From Nematocida ironsii (taxonomy: Eukaryota; Microsporidia), in assembly GCA_001642415.1 (NCBI GenBank), contig LTDK01000159.1, forward strand, positions 1-64,000: a stretch of DNA of 64,000 nt, in the 5' to 3' direction. The notes beneath the pieces were generated by a model. It was not told the DNA's origin, did not search any database, and was given only the letters and a program-made list of their open reading frames with translations. This document shows positions 39,012 through 47,926 of the stretch, in pieces. The first letter of the stretch is position 1, and the number at the start of each line of letters is the position of its first letter. The position numbers and the translations under genes are program-made.

Positions 39012-39440
39012 TATAATTCTAATCAATCTACAATATATATTATTTGTTATAATAATTGGTTACTTTAACTGTATTATAAACAAATCATTTTATATTCTAT
39101 TATTAAACCACTTATAATATAAATTACTATTTAAATACTCCTGTATACATATAATATACCATAAAAATCATTAAATACGTACTAAATTATACAATAATTA
39201 TTAATATACACCCCTATTTCATATACACTAAGTCCTCTCTTGTACACACTCGTTCTTCTCTTCTTCTATTTTTTCTCCTTATTTTCTCCTTATTTTATTC
39301 TTTTTTATTCTCTTATTCTCCTTTTTTAATTCTTTTTTATTTTAAACCTGTACATATTTATTATAAAATGTAAAATAATTAATTTAATAAAATATATTTA
39401 TTAATTAGATTGAATTTCTGGATATATCTGAGTATATGTG
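39012..39440. other. Intergenic stretch with pyrimidine-rich tract
   Basis: The stretch is AT-rich, and 39230-39340 is a strongly pyrimidine-rich tract with TTCTCCTTATTTT repeated. It lies upstream of the anchored repeat protein and 3' of paralog B2. No gene is visible. Confidence 0.55.
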
Positions 39441-40838
39441 TTAATTACGCCTATATATATTATTATGCTTACGGATAGAATCTGTTAATTCTTTATATTT
39501 AAATTTAGAATTATTAGTACTGGATGATTTGTATAATTTATATGTATTAGTACTTAATCTACTGTGATAATGTATATATATGGTAATGGCAATTATTAGT
39601 AGAATTAATAATATTCCTGAAATAGATAATATAGATAGCCAAAACTTTAATTTAGATGAGTCTTTTGATTGTTTTGGTTTTTGTTCTTTTTCTATTGGTA
39701 ATCTGAGCGGATTAGATGTGATACGCTCTACTTTATAATTAAATTCGGGAACTACTTTATCATGTGCATGATAATTCTTCATTATGTCAATATGTGTGCT
39801 AAAAAGAGAATTTATGTGCACATTGAACATTCTTGTATAATTATTACCAACTATATCAATGAAATTATCTATATCAAACCCTTCAATGGACATTAAAGTG
39901 TTAATGTCAGAATTAGAAATATTGAAATAGAGATTATTCTTATCATCACAGTCTTGTAGTAAAGATAATCCTCTTTTAAATGAATTCTCACAGTAATTTG
40001 CATCAACAGGAGTAAATATATTTAAATAGGAAACAAATCCATTTTCGGGTATAAAGAAAAAAAAGTGTTGTAATACTCTTCTATAAATAGAATAGTTTTG
40101 TCTTTTTTCATCTTCTATAATAATCGACTTTTGTAATATTTCTGATATTATAGATAAATCCATGGCTCTGATAGATGTAAATAAGTGTAAGGTTTGAATA
40201 TCTTCTTTAGATAAATTAAGATTATCTAAATTTGATACTTTCTCTCCATTATCATTATACTTAGTGAACTGTCCACAATTCTCTGTTATTATTTCTACTG
40301 CTCTCTGAAACCTTGAATATCCATGTGAATTACTTTTCATGAATAGAGTCTGTATTGCATTTGAATTACTAACAGAATTTAATGATAATTTTGGGGTATG
40401 CATGTTCAGTGCATCTTTTATATCATTAGATATATACTCTATTACTGTTGGAATATTCATTATAAATAAATGATTATTGTTCATTATGCTGTAATAAGCA
40501 TTTAATTTCTCTGGGGTTTCTAATATTTCCGAACATCCTTCTATGCCAGATAGAATTGATTTAGTGTCTTTTATAGCTGATTCTATAATAGACATAAACA
40601 TATCATTGCTAGTTACTGGTTTTTCATCAATATATTGTGTTAAAAATACAACAAATGCATTATATGCTAGATTGTTTAACGATTCATTGCGATTTTCAAA
40701 AACTTGGCCTTTTCTGCATACATCTAATGCGGCAGAAAGTAGTTTAGGAGTATAATTCCTAAGGTTGGTTGGATTTGCATTGCATTCATTAATTATTGGA
40801 GTTATTTTCTCTTCTACTTTTGCTTTGTCAAATATCAT
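39441..40838 (-). CDS. Tail-anchored lineage-specific protein, paralog B2
   Basis: The 465-residue protein is a relative of the one at 22919-24703: NHLFIMNIP, ISNDIKDALN, AVEIITENCGQFTKY and LHLFTSIRAMDL align with it. A single hydrophobic segment (about 400-424, SILSISGILLILLIIAITIY) lies near the C-terminus, followed by a basic tail of about 40 residues ending KHNNIYRRN. Unlike B1 it has no repeat-derived insertions and no VEAETVERAR region, so those were probably gained by B1. The function is unknown. It may form part of a larger family in this genome. Confidence 0.78.
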   Translation of the reverse strand: MIFDKAKVEEKITPIINECNANPTNLRNYTPKLLSAALDVCRKGQVFENRNESLNNLAYNAFVVFLTQYIDEKPVTSNDMFMSIIESAIKDTKSILSGIEGCSEILETPEKLNAYYSIMNNNHLFIMNIPTVIEYISNDIKDALNMHTPKLSLNSVSNSNAIQTLFMKSNSHGYSRFQRAVEIITENCGQFTKYNDNGEKVSNLDNLNLSKEDIQTLHLFTSIRAMDLSIISEILQKSIIIEDEKRQNYSIYRRVLQHFFFFIPENGFVSYLNIFTPVDANYCENSFKRGLSLLQDCDDKNNLYFNISNSDINTLMSIEGFDIDNFIDIVGNNYTRMFNVHINSLFSTHIDIMKNYHAHDKVVPEFNYKVERITSNPLRLPIEKEQKPKQSKDSSKLKFWLSILSISGILLILLIIAITIYIHYHSRLSTNTYKLYKSSSTNNSKFKYKELTDSIRKHNNIYRRN

Positions 40839-41207
40839 TTTATTGTATAAAAATTTGCAAATTTATATTTTTAACGGAATACAAAATATTTCAAATACCT
40901 AAAAATACTAAAATACATTGCTTTTTAACATAAAAACAGTTGAAATAGTCTGATGTAATCTGAAATTTAAGCAATATGTATGTATTAGTGTGTGATATAC
41001 ATGTATATTCAATATAATTAATAATTATTTCTTTCTGTTTTATATTCTATAGTATAATTACTTGCATAAAATCTAGAATTGACTATTTCTTTATGGTTAT
41101 ACCCTGAAATATAACGTATTAATGCTAAAATAGTTAATTATTATAGGATTAGTCCATATTTGTAGATTTCTTATTGGATTATTTCCCATTGTAATTTTAT
41201 TTTTTTA
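40839..41207. other. Divergent promoter region, 369 bp
   Basis: AT-rich DNA between paralog B2 and the NAA25-like gene, with start codons facing outward. I see no repeat array, RNA gene or TAACCC element in it. Confidence 0.5.
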
Positions 41208-42980
41208 ATGAGTATAGCAGCTTTACTGGACAGGCTTGCATATAGCTTAGCAGGGCCGTATAGAAAGAGTTTTTACTCTACACTGGAAAACTGCCTCAGT
41301 AAAAAGGATGTGATAAATAATGAAGTATTTTTAGTCCGTGTATACGTAATGAAAATGTACTGTCTATCTGTTGATGGATACATTCAAATGGCACTGTATT
41401 TATACGAGTCTATTAAAAACCAAATCCATATAATTACAAAATATGAACTAGAAATGATAATGGCAAGAGAATCTCTTTTGATTACGAATAGAATAAGTGA
41501 ATTGATAGAGAAATCGGATCTGTTTAAGTTTGATGCCTTTTACATATTTAATCTGTTATTAGTGGAAAATCGCCTTAAAGAGTGTAAAAAGTATTGTCTG
41601 AGTCTGATTAAAACTCATCCAAACGCATCAATGGCTTTACTATTACAAGAGAACACTTTTACGGAGAACACTACATTGGTAATACTGAAAATGCTCTTGA
41701 AAAGAATTCAAGTAAGTAATTCACTCATATGCTTATTACTTAACAGAAATATTCCCTATGATATTCTTAAAGAATACGCAATGACAAATATTATTGGAAA
41801 ACCATTGGATATTCCTTCAATGCTATTGCTTAAAAAACTTGTACTTATAGGGGTTTCCATTGAAGAGTATGGGTATACAGTTGACACTCTTCTGGATAAT
41901 TTAGATGACTGGGAGATTTATGAATACTGCCTGAATAATAAGATACAGGTATCAGAAAAATCTAAGAAGAGCATTAATTATCTTACATATAAAATATCAT
42001 TAAAAATAGAACCAGAAAGCGTGGTAGAGTATGTTAAGAGAAGTAGTAATTTAGATTTCATACTTAACAGAATATCAAAAGAAACTGAAAATACTAAAGA
42101 ACATTGCTTATTATCATTAAAAACTGTAGATCCATTAAGATATAAGTATTTAAATAACTCAGAATTTGACTTTTACAAGGAATACAGCGACGAAAAAATC
42201 AGTATCTTTAAAAAATACTCAAATAACCTGTCCGATTTCATATTTTTAATTGGTATTTTGATAAAAACAAAGAACCCTACAGGAATAATCGATGCACTTC
42301 TTCTTTTACTGCTAAAAAGAAAAGAACTACCAAATAATAGATACGTACAGTTGTTAATTTGTAGTATTTACAGATACTTATCACTGTACGACTGCGTGGT
42401 TGAAGAGTATAAAAGGTTAAATGCACACACTGTGCAGCTAGAATGTCTTAGTTATTTATGGAGTGATTTAAAAGTTATTTACTCTAATTGGCTAGGTATA
42501 GAATTATCAGATGAATTAGACAAAAAATACATAAACCAGAGATTATTATCCATTGGCAGTGTAAACACAAATATTATACAGCTAACAGAAAATCAAGAAT
42601 ACAACCAATTAGTCTCTTTACTTGAGTATAGAAATAAAATTATTAATTCTCCTGCATATATGCAAATAAAAGAAAATAAATTTTATCCACTCAGTGCCCC
42701 GCCCAGCATAGAAAGCATAATTATTAAAGAAAGTAAATATGTTCTTGAAAAAATAATTGCGTATCCCAAGACAAATCCCAATTCTGTCTTTATCACCACA
42801 CAAGATATACCACAAGAATTCCAAAAGAGTGAAATAATAAGGATTATTAAAGAATCAGTCAGTATAATTAATTCATATACAGAAATACCAGAAGATATTA
42901 TTTCTAAAGTAATGAGTATACCAGATAAACAAGAATATTTATGGGATGCATACATTAAAAAGCATCAAACACACAAATAA
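41208..42980 (+). CDS. NAA25/MDM20-like NatB auxiliary subunit (tentative)
   Basis: The 590-residue protein is all alpha-helical with TPR-like pairs. The best family clue is QLLICSIYRYLSLYDCVVEE followed by YKRLNAHTVQLECLSYL (about 395-435). This resembles the NAA25 segment with a helix L-L-I-x-x-Y, then LG, then a second helix ending in D-V-K-H-I-Q-x-D-T-L-x-x-L. NAA25 anchors the NatB catalytic subunit to ribosomes and acetylates Met-Asp/Glu/Asn N-termini. The protein is shorter than yeast MDM20 (796). Other TPR scaffold proteins remain possible. It is the first gene after the second lineage-specific cluster. Confidence 0.55.
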   Translation: MSIAALLDRLAYSLAGPYRKSFYSTLENCLSKKDVINNEVFLVRVYVMKMYCLSVDGYIQMALYLYESIKNQIHIITKYELEMIMARESLLITNRISELIEKSDLFKFDAFYIFNLLLVENRLKECKKYCLSLIKTHPNASMALLLQENTFTENTTLVILKMLLKRIQVSNSLICLLLNRNIPYDILKEYAMTNIIGKPLDIPSMLLLKKLVLIGVSIEEYGYTVDTLLDNLDDWEIYEYCLNNKIQVSEKSKKSINYLTYKISLKIEPESVVEYVKRSSNLDFILNRISKETENTKEHCLLSLKTVDPLRYKYLNNSEFDFYKEYSDEKISIFKKYSNNLSDFIFLIGILIKTKNPTGIIDALLLLLLKRKELPNNRYVQLLICSIYRYLSLYDCVVEEYKRLNAHTVQLECLSYLWSDLKVIYSNWLGIELSDELDKKYINQRLLSIGSVNTNIIQLTENQEYNQLVSLLEYRNKIINSPAYMQIKENKFYPLSAPPSIESIIIKESKYVLEKIIAYPKTNPNSVFITTQDIPQEFQKSEIIRIIKESVSIINSYTEIPEDIISKVMSIPDKQEYLWDAYIKKHQTHK

Positions 42981-43361
42981 TAAATAGAAATTTATCATTA
43001 TAATTATAATATTATAAACACAGTGATATAATAAATAAATACAAGAGTAATTGAATGACTAACTAGCATTAAATAGCTGACTGACTAATATTAACTAAAT
43101 ATCTTAAAATTCTTATTTTTTCAAATTGTAAATAAATCATGCATAGTTCACAAATTATGAAAGATTGAGTCTCGGGTTATTTCATAAAAATAACCATATA
43201 CTGTATTATACACTAAAATATTCAGCTATAACTTAAATATAACTTAGACTTAATTAAATATTCTATTTCTACTATATATTATTGTATACTTGCTGTAGAT
43301 TAGTGGATATTTATCCTTTATGCTTTATACATAATTATTATATTTTTACAGAAAATAAATA
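42981..43361. other. Intergenic stretch, 381 bp
   Basis: AT-rich DNA with one single CGGGTTA copy at 43174-43180 (CTCGGGTTATTT), about 180 bp before the next start. No gene, RNA or repeat array is visible. Confidence 0.5.
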
Positions 43362-43820
43362 ATGAACATAAAAGCACTCCACAGAATATTAGAAAATAAT
43401 GAAATAGATAAATCAAACTTAACAGATGAGGATATTGAATATTTGAAGAATTCCTTGAATATTTTAGGATATAAATTGAATAATTGGTACGATAGGAAAA
43501 CACTTGTTATAACTGCCATGCAGGCAGAAGAAGCATTATTAAAGGACTATGAAATAATTGCAATGGATATAATTTTAGAAATTATAAATAGTGTAAAGGA
43601 TATTCCTGTAAGTAAATTTATAAATTGTGCAGTAGCTAAAGAATTAATTGAGAATAATTGGTTAGTAATAGATAATAACAGAAATATACAACTATCAAAA
43701 AGATTGATTATTGAAAATACAAATATTCTCTCAGAAAAAGCAAATATTAGTATTTGTTCTCTTTGTGGTATAATTAATAACAAAGGAAATATTCCACATA
43801 ATGAGTGTAATATAAATTAA
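43362..43820 (+). CDS. NSE1-like SMC5/6 complex subunit (tentative)
   Basis: The 152-residue protein is helical in the first 100 residues. It then has a winged-helix-like segment ENNWLVIDNNRNIQLSKRLI, followed by CSLCGIINNKG and HNEC. The order winged helix, W-L, then a line such as L-(G/S)-x-R-x-x-x-E, then a C-terminal zinc-binding C-x-x-C fits NSE1, the RING-like subunit of the SMC5/6 DNA-repair complex. The zinc site is truncated: I see C-x2-C, H and C but not the full RING ligand set. It is about half the yeast length (336). The family call is weak. Confidence 0.4.
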   Translation: MNIKALHRILENNEIDKSNLTDEDIEYLKNSLNILGYKLNNWYDRKTLVITAMQAEEALLKDYEIIAMDIILEIINSVKDIPVSKFINCAVAKELIENNWLVIDNNRNIQLSKRLIIENTNILSEKANISICSLCGIINNKGNIPHNECNIN

Positions 43821-43936
43821 TTAAATACAGATATAAAATATACTAAATACGGTAAATACAGTTAACTAATTAAATTAGTATGTAATGGATAATTATTGTA
43901 AATAAGAAATATTGCATGGTATACGATAGAAATGGT

Positions 43937-44188
43937 TTATTTCTTAAGTAGTTCTTTTAGTTGTGCCTTTCCATTTTCTAAGTATTCATTATACTCTTTG
44001 TTACAGACGCTTGGTACATTAAGTGCTCTGTATACAGACAGAACCAAAATACTTACAGAAAATAAAGCACCAAGGATTATTGCTAGCCAGAATATATTAC
44101 ATAATGTATTAAGAAGTAGTCCTACTAGTAATACAGTGCTAAAGAGTAGGAAGATTCTTTGGAAAGAGAGCGTTCTTGTTGCTTTCAT
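43937..44188 (-). CDS. DPM3-like dolichol-phosphate mannose synthase anchor (tentative)
   Basis: The 83-residue protein has two hydrophobic segments (about 11-31 and 33-53) and then a hydrophilic C-terminal tail: YRALNVPSVCNKEYNEYLEN and KAQLKELLKK. This matches DPM3, a 92-residue ER protein in humans with two membrane segments and a tail Y-R-x-x-x-F-x-D-C-x-x-A-x-x-E-L followed by coiled A-x-x-x-L. DPM3 tethers the catalytic DPM1 to the ER so that mannose is loaded onto dolichol phosphate for O-mannosylation. It is downstream of proteasome alpha-1 on the same strand (74 bp gap). The open frame on the opposite strand is a shadow. Confidence 0.6.
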   Translation of the reverse strand: MKATRTLSFQRIFLLFSTVLLVGLLLNTLCNIFWLAIILGALFSVSILVLSVYRALNVPSVCNKEYNEYLENGKAQLKELLKK

Positions 44189-44262
44189 ATTAATAAAAAT
44201 ATGTACAGAGAATAATATTCCTTAAAGATTTTTATTGAATTTCTGAGTATATTCTGGGCAGA

Positions 44263-44970
44263 TTAGATTTTCTCTGCTATTTCAACCAAATATGCATCAA
44301 TCTCATCTGTTGAGGATACCTTTACCTGACCATCTGGTAGGAAAATAGACAGTTCCACATTAGTAGCTAAATAATCTGGACCAAGTGCCTCAGATAAAGA
44401 AATTAGCGCAGTGTGTACTGCTTCGCTCTCTGTTAGTTCTGGTTTATACAGCTTTTCTAGCTTTTTCATCATAAGCGCGCCTCCCTCACCAAATGCAACT
44501 GCTTTATATGGAAGAAGTGTACCTGATGAGTCTGTATAGTATATTTTAGGAACATTCTTCTCATACCCTACAATAGCTAGAAATACAGCAGGAAGTCTTC
44601 TGGAGTTCTCCTGCGTAAGTATTTGCCACTGATCTGCTATTTCTCTAGCTAGAATGTCTGGAGTAGGTGTCTGCCCTAAATCATGAAGTAATTCTACCGC
44701 GGTCTCCGATAGGACAGTGACTGTTCTTTGTACATCCATAAGATACCCACTCATTACACCCATTATCCCAGGAATAACAGAGGTAAAGCTAGAAATATAC
44801 TCTGGGTCCATAAGCTTTTCTGGAAGTCTTTTAGAAGCTGCCATTACAATGCAAGAAGTACTCCCCACAACTACGCAAGGCATTCCCTTTTTTGCTGCTT
44901 CTAGTGCATATTCCACTTGGTACAGAGTCCCTTCTTTGCTAAAGTTATTGTCAATTCTTTCATTAGACAT
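44263..44970 (-). CDS. SCL1: 20S proteasome subunit alpha-1 (SCL1/PSMA6)
   Basis: The 235-residue protein has the alpha-type N-terminus (FSKEGTLYQVEYALEAAKKG, about 10-29). KRLPEKLMDPEYISSF corresponds to KKVPDKL-(L/M)-D in alpha-1. REIADQWQILTQENSRR corresponds to KRIADIxQVYTQNAEMR, and the ending DEIDAYLVEIAEK matches (A/E)EID-x-x-L-x-x-(I/L)AE-(R/K) of alpha-1. It forms part of the alpha ring that gates the 20S core. Its normal length and intact motifs suggest a functional protein. The start faces PAM18 with only 16 bp between the start codons. Confidence 0.93.
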   Translation of the reverse strand: MSNERIDNNFSKEGTLYQVEYALEAAKKGMPCVVVGSTSCIVMAASKRLPEKLMDPEYISSFTSVIPGIMGVMSGYLMDVQRTVTVLSETAVELLHDLGQTPTPDILAREIADQWQILTQENSRRLPAVFLAIVGYEKNVPKIYYTDSSGTLLPYKAVAFGEGGALMMKKLEKLYKPELTESEAVHTALISLSEALGPDYLATNVELSIFLPDGQVKVSSTDEIDAYLVEIAEKI

Positions 44971-44986
44971 AAATTAAAAAGTGCGC

Positions 44987-45199
44987 ATGGGTATTAATAT
45001 ATGGAGACACAGCGGATTTCTTAAAGAAATGACTGTTAGTGAGGCAATGTCTATCTTAGGAGTATTTTCTATAAAATCATCGGGGATAGACACTAATTAC
45101 AGAATGCTCGTACGAGCTAACCACCCAGACTCTGGCGGAAGTGAATATTTATCACAGAAAGTAAATGAAGCAAGAGAATTCCTATTGAATAACACATAG
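44987..45199 (+). CDS. PAM18: PAM18/TIM14, J-domain protein of the mitosomal import motor
   Basis: The 70-residue protein is almost only a J domain of the PAM18/TIM14 type: FLKEMTVSEAMSILGV (11-26), the HPD motif in NHPDSGGSEYL (45-55), and VNEAREFLL. The longest frame starts two codons earlier with GTG (44981), so I use the ATG at 44987. PAM18 stimulates mitochondrial Hsp70 for matrix import. Yeast PAM18 has a membrane segment before the J domain, and it is absent here (about 10 residues before the domain). Microsporidian mitosomes import few proteins. TIM50 lies 7 kb away. A loss of membrane tethering, or tethering by a partner, is inferred. Confidence 0.85.
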   Translation: MGINIWRHSGFLKEMTVSEAMSILGVFSIKSSGIDTNYRMLVRANHPDSGGSEYLSQKVNEAREFLLNNT

Positions 45200-45677
45200 A
45201 CCTAAATACTTTAAAATAATTCAGTGCATGGATTAGCCAGAGCCTAGAAATATCTCCATCAAATGGGCAATAAAATACAGCAATAATGAATGCATTTAAA
45301 GAGCATTCTGTGTAAGAATATTTAAGGAAATAATTTGCTTTCTTATAATGTCTTAGTATAACGGTAATTACTATATAAGGATATTTTAGTAGAATACTAT
45401 AAGAAAGCCATATACCAAATGGTTTAATGAAAATATAACTGCCATTTAATGAATATTCAGATTGACTGTGTTATATGTGTGCAGTACTCCTATATTAATA
45501 AAACAACAGAAGAATTATTACATCTTATAATTCAGTAGAAAGTAACCAGAAATTTAAGTAGTTACATGATATTACTACAAAATGACTTATAAAATGAATT
45601 CTTTAATTTAAATGTGTGCTTTATGTAGAAGATTATTAAACAACCAGAAATTCCTTAGAATAAATTTAGTCTCACCA
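45200..45677. other. Intergenic stretch, 478 bp, no gene seen
   Basis: Convergent gap between PAM18 and the CAP protein. It is AT-rich but less repetitive than the accessory zone. I looked for tRNA-like T-loops, ribosomal protein RPL41-like short frames and the dispersed repeats, and saw none. Confidence 0.5.
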
Positions 45678-46847
45678 TCATGTAGAAGGTCCAGACTGTG
45701 TTCCTATGCTCTGCGTGTTATTCTGTCTGGGCTGTACCATGATTAGTTTTATAATGGTTTGTTGCTGTGGTGATGGATTTGATCCATTCTCCTGTGCATT
45801 CTGTGTTTTTAGCATATCCGGAGTAAGTGGACTAGGATGGGGCATTGGTGATGTAAAATTAACAGTCCTCGGATTAATTGCACCTGGTTGTTCACCAGGC
45901 ATTACTTGCTGACCTTCTCCCAATATATGTGGCTCCTGTGTCTGCTGCCTCTGTGTTTGTGGCTGTAATCCTTGTGCTTGTTGTGATCCTTGGGTTCCCT
46001 GTGTTTGCGGTCCCTGTGTTTGTTGCCCTTGTGTTTGCTGGGTCTGTTCCTGTATAGAGGTTTCTGGTACTTCTATTTCCTGTATTTTCTTGCCATCCTC
46101 TCTCTCAAGAATAAATTTTATTGGTGGATTCTGTGATGAGTCTTGAGTTAGCCTAGTCATTTTTGGATAGACTAATTCTACTACACTATACGCTTTTTTA
46201 TTAGACTTATTGTCTTGTGGCATAACTGGCTTTAATGGGATTTGCATGTCACTAATCCCTGGCATAAGCCCCATTGAATTTGGTCTCTGCATTGCAAGTG
46301 GTGCATTTTTCTGCACTGGAGCAGGCGTTGAACGAGTGCTTGTGACCATTAAGCCATTATTATTAGATGCTCCATAACTTGCTTTCTTCTGCAAAGCCTT
46401 CTCTGTTTTTCTTGCATCTTCTGCACTCTCCTGCCCAAATATAGCTGAGAGGTATATGCCAGATTCAGTTTTTAACTTGTATACCCCTAAGTGTGTATAC
46501 TCTGGAGCATTCACAATGTTTTCTCTGTGCGTTTCGGACTTTATCCACTCTTCAAATATGTCAATCCCTTCTTTCTCTTTGTTTACACTCTTCCCTATGT
46601 TCTCTCCCATTGCAATTGGTTTATAGCCATGCTTCTGGGCTAGCTCCCATAGAAGCTCTGTTTTGTTTTCTAACTCACTCGACCCAGCAAGAATCTCTGC
46701 CCTATCCCTTGCAATTTCATTCATTGAATCTACAACAGTTAGCTTGTTTAAATTGTACTTCAGCCGGCTCTCTTGAATCGCATCAATTACTTGCCGTGCT
46801 ACATCACACACCACAAATGGTATAATAATTAAAATGCATACTCTCAT
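45678..46847 (-). CDS. Secreted CAP/SCP-domain protein with Pro/Gln-rich tail
   Basis: I start at the ATG at 46847 (389 residues), giving the signal peptide MRVCILIIIPFVVC. The ATG at 46871 is an alternative, and the longest frame starts with GTG. Residues 20-140 are a CAP domain of the YkwD/PR-1 kind: LNKLTVVDSMNEIARDRAEI, MGENIGK (80-86), IFEEWIKSETHRENIV (97-112), then a THLGV and AIFGQ end. The conserved Glu (E82) and His (H107) are kept, but the first His of the canonical site is replaced (R49 in ARDRA). The rest is disordered and rich in P, Q, T and G, with QTQG-type repeats (about 275-320). CAP proteins occur in secretions of many parasites; the function here is unknown. Confidence 0.8.
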   Translation of the reverse strand: MRVCILIIIPFVVCDVARQVIDAIQESRLKYNLNKLTVVDSMNEIARDRAEILAGSSELENKTELLWELAQKHGYKPIAMGENIGKSVNKEKEGIDIFEEWIKSETHRENIVNAPEYTHLGVYKLKTESGIYLSAIFGQESAEDARKTEKALQKKASYGASNNNGLMVTSTRSTPAPVQKNAPLAMQRPNSMGLMPGISDMQIPLKPVMPQDNKSNKKAYSVVELVYPKMTRLTQDSSQNPPIKFILEREDGKKIQEIEVPETSIQEQTQQTQGQQTQGPQTQGTQGSQQAQGLQPQTQRQQTQEPHILGEGQQVMPGEQPGAINPRTVNFTSPMPHPSPLTPDMLKTQNAQENGSNPSPQQQTIIKLIMVQPRQNNTQSIGTQSGPST

Positions 46848-47009
46848 AGTCCAAAATACAGATGTACACATTATATACACAGCTGAAACACTCCATAGAT
46901 ATTAAATATTAAATGTCCCTGTGGCATGAAACTCTGAAGTATAAACGCAAAGCGATTAACACAGGATTTTACATGGATAATAAAATATTTTCATTTTATA
47001 CTTTTATTA

Positions 47010-47315
47010 TTATTTGTTGTAAATATGTAATAGTACATCTTCTAATTCTTCCACAGACAGATCTGCTTGTAAATGGTGAAGTAACAGTTTCCTGTCTGTT
47101 TTCTCAATTACTTCTAAAATCTTCTTGTGCTTCTTTAGTGTTTCTTTATATAAATCATAAACTGTTTCTTTTGTTACTGGGTCATCTATTTTCCACCCTA
47201 AAATTCTAGTCTGCAGCCAAAAATACTCTTTCTCTTCTTTACTTAAGCCCGATGATAATCCTGTGACAGAGCATTCTTCGTATAATTTTAATATTTCGTG
47301 TTCCTGTAATTCCAT
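47010..47315 (-). CDS. Small helical protein of unknown function
   Basis: The 101-residue protein is entirely helical and acidic-basic (KLYEECSVTGL, then KEEKEYFWLQTRILGWKIDD, KKHKKILEVIEK, ending LSVEELEDVLLHIYNK). It is loosely similar to the N-terminal half of the protein at 43362, where YLKNSLNILGYKLNN aligns with YFWLQTRILGWKIDD, but I do not claim homology. The ATG is 15 bp downstream of a paired TAACCCG element, which supports a real promoter and start. The next gene upstream ends within the same element. Confidence 0.6.
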   Translation of the reverse strand: MELQEHEILKLYEECSVTGLSSGLSKEEKEYFWLQTRILGWKIDDPVTKETVYDLYKETLKKHKKILEVIEKTDRKLLLHHLQADLSVEELEDVLLHIYNK

Positions 47316-47329
47316 TAAATTTTTTATAA

Positions 47330-47351
47330 ATTTCGGGTTATATCGGGTTAT
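47330..47351 (-). promoter_or_regulatory. Paired TAACCCG element overlapping an upstream stop codon
   Basis: Read along the minus strand it is TAACCCGATA followed by TAACCCGAAAT, with GGGTTA on the plus strand at 47335-47340 and 47345-47350 (a 10-bp step). It begins with the TAA stop of the gene at 47348 and ends 15 bp before the ATG at 47315. In this compact spacing it may be the whole promoter of the 101-residue gene. Confidence 0.65.
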
Positions 47352-47926
47352 TCAATTTTGTTAAAATTGCAGCACATGAATAATTTTATGCAGTATACAG
47401 CACTTGTACTTAAAAGTACTCTCCAATACGCTGACATGTCAGAATAACCCAGGCTGTAAAGAACCATTCCTGTATACACAACAGACTGCTCTACTCCTAA
47501 ATATAGAAGGATTGGTGAACTTTTATCTATACTACTAATACATTGTACAGAATACTCTATGCACTTGCCAATGAGTAATATCAGTACAGTTCTTTTTAAA
47601 GAATTTACTGCTGTAATGCGAGTCATCTCCGTATTTCTGTTATGAAATATTATCTGAAGATATAGCATAATAAGGACTACAGATATAATCGATAGGTTAT
47701 ATTCTAATGTGTTTCTGTAGGTGTTAAGTATAACAACATACGCATACGATATAATACACATTGTCCACGAAAAAATATATTTGTGCTGGGATAAGTGCAT
47801 TCTTATGCTGTATCCATGTGGTTGGACCATCTCCTGTGAGAGCGAACAAATAATACTTTTACTCTTTTCATGCGACAAAGGGATAAGACAGTTTCTGTAT
47901 TTATACGCATACTGCAAGTACATCAT
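47348..47926 (-). CDS. Membrane protein of unknown function
   Basis: The 192-residue protein has four hydrophobic segments (about 54-70, 76-93, 112-128 and 138-160) and a last segment near the end (168-186). The N-terminal 50 residues are hydrophilic, with EMVQPHGYSIRMHLSQHKYI just before the first segment. The gap to the next gene's ATG is 32 bp, which suggests a tight tandem pair. I recognise no family; small ER proteins such as GPI-anchor assembly subunits are possible, but I see no motif for them. Confidence 0.55.
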   Translation of the reverse strand: MMYLQYAYKYRNCLIPLSHEKSKSIICSLSQEMVQPHGYSIRMHLSQHKYIFSWTMCIISYAYVVILNTYRNTLEYNLSIISVVLIMLYLQIIFHNRNTEMTRITAVNSLKRTVLILLIGKCIEYSVQCISSIDKSSPILLYLGVEQSVVYTGMVLYSLGYSDMSAYWRVLLSTSAVYCIKLFMCCNFNKIE

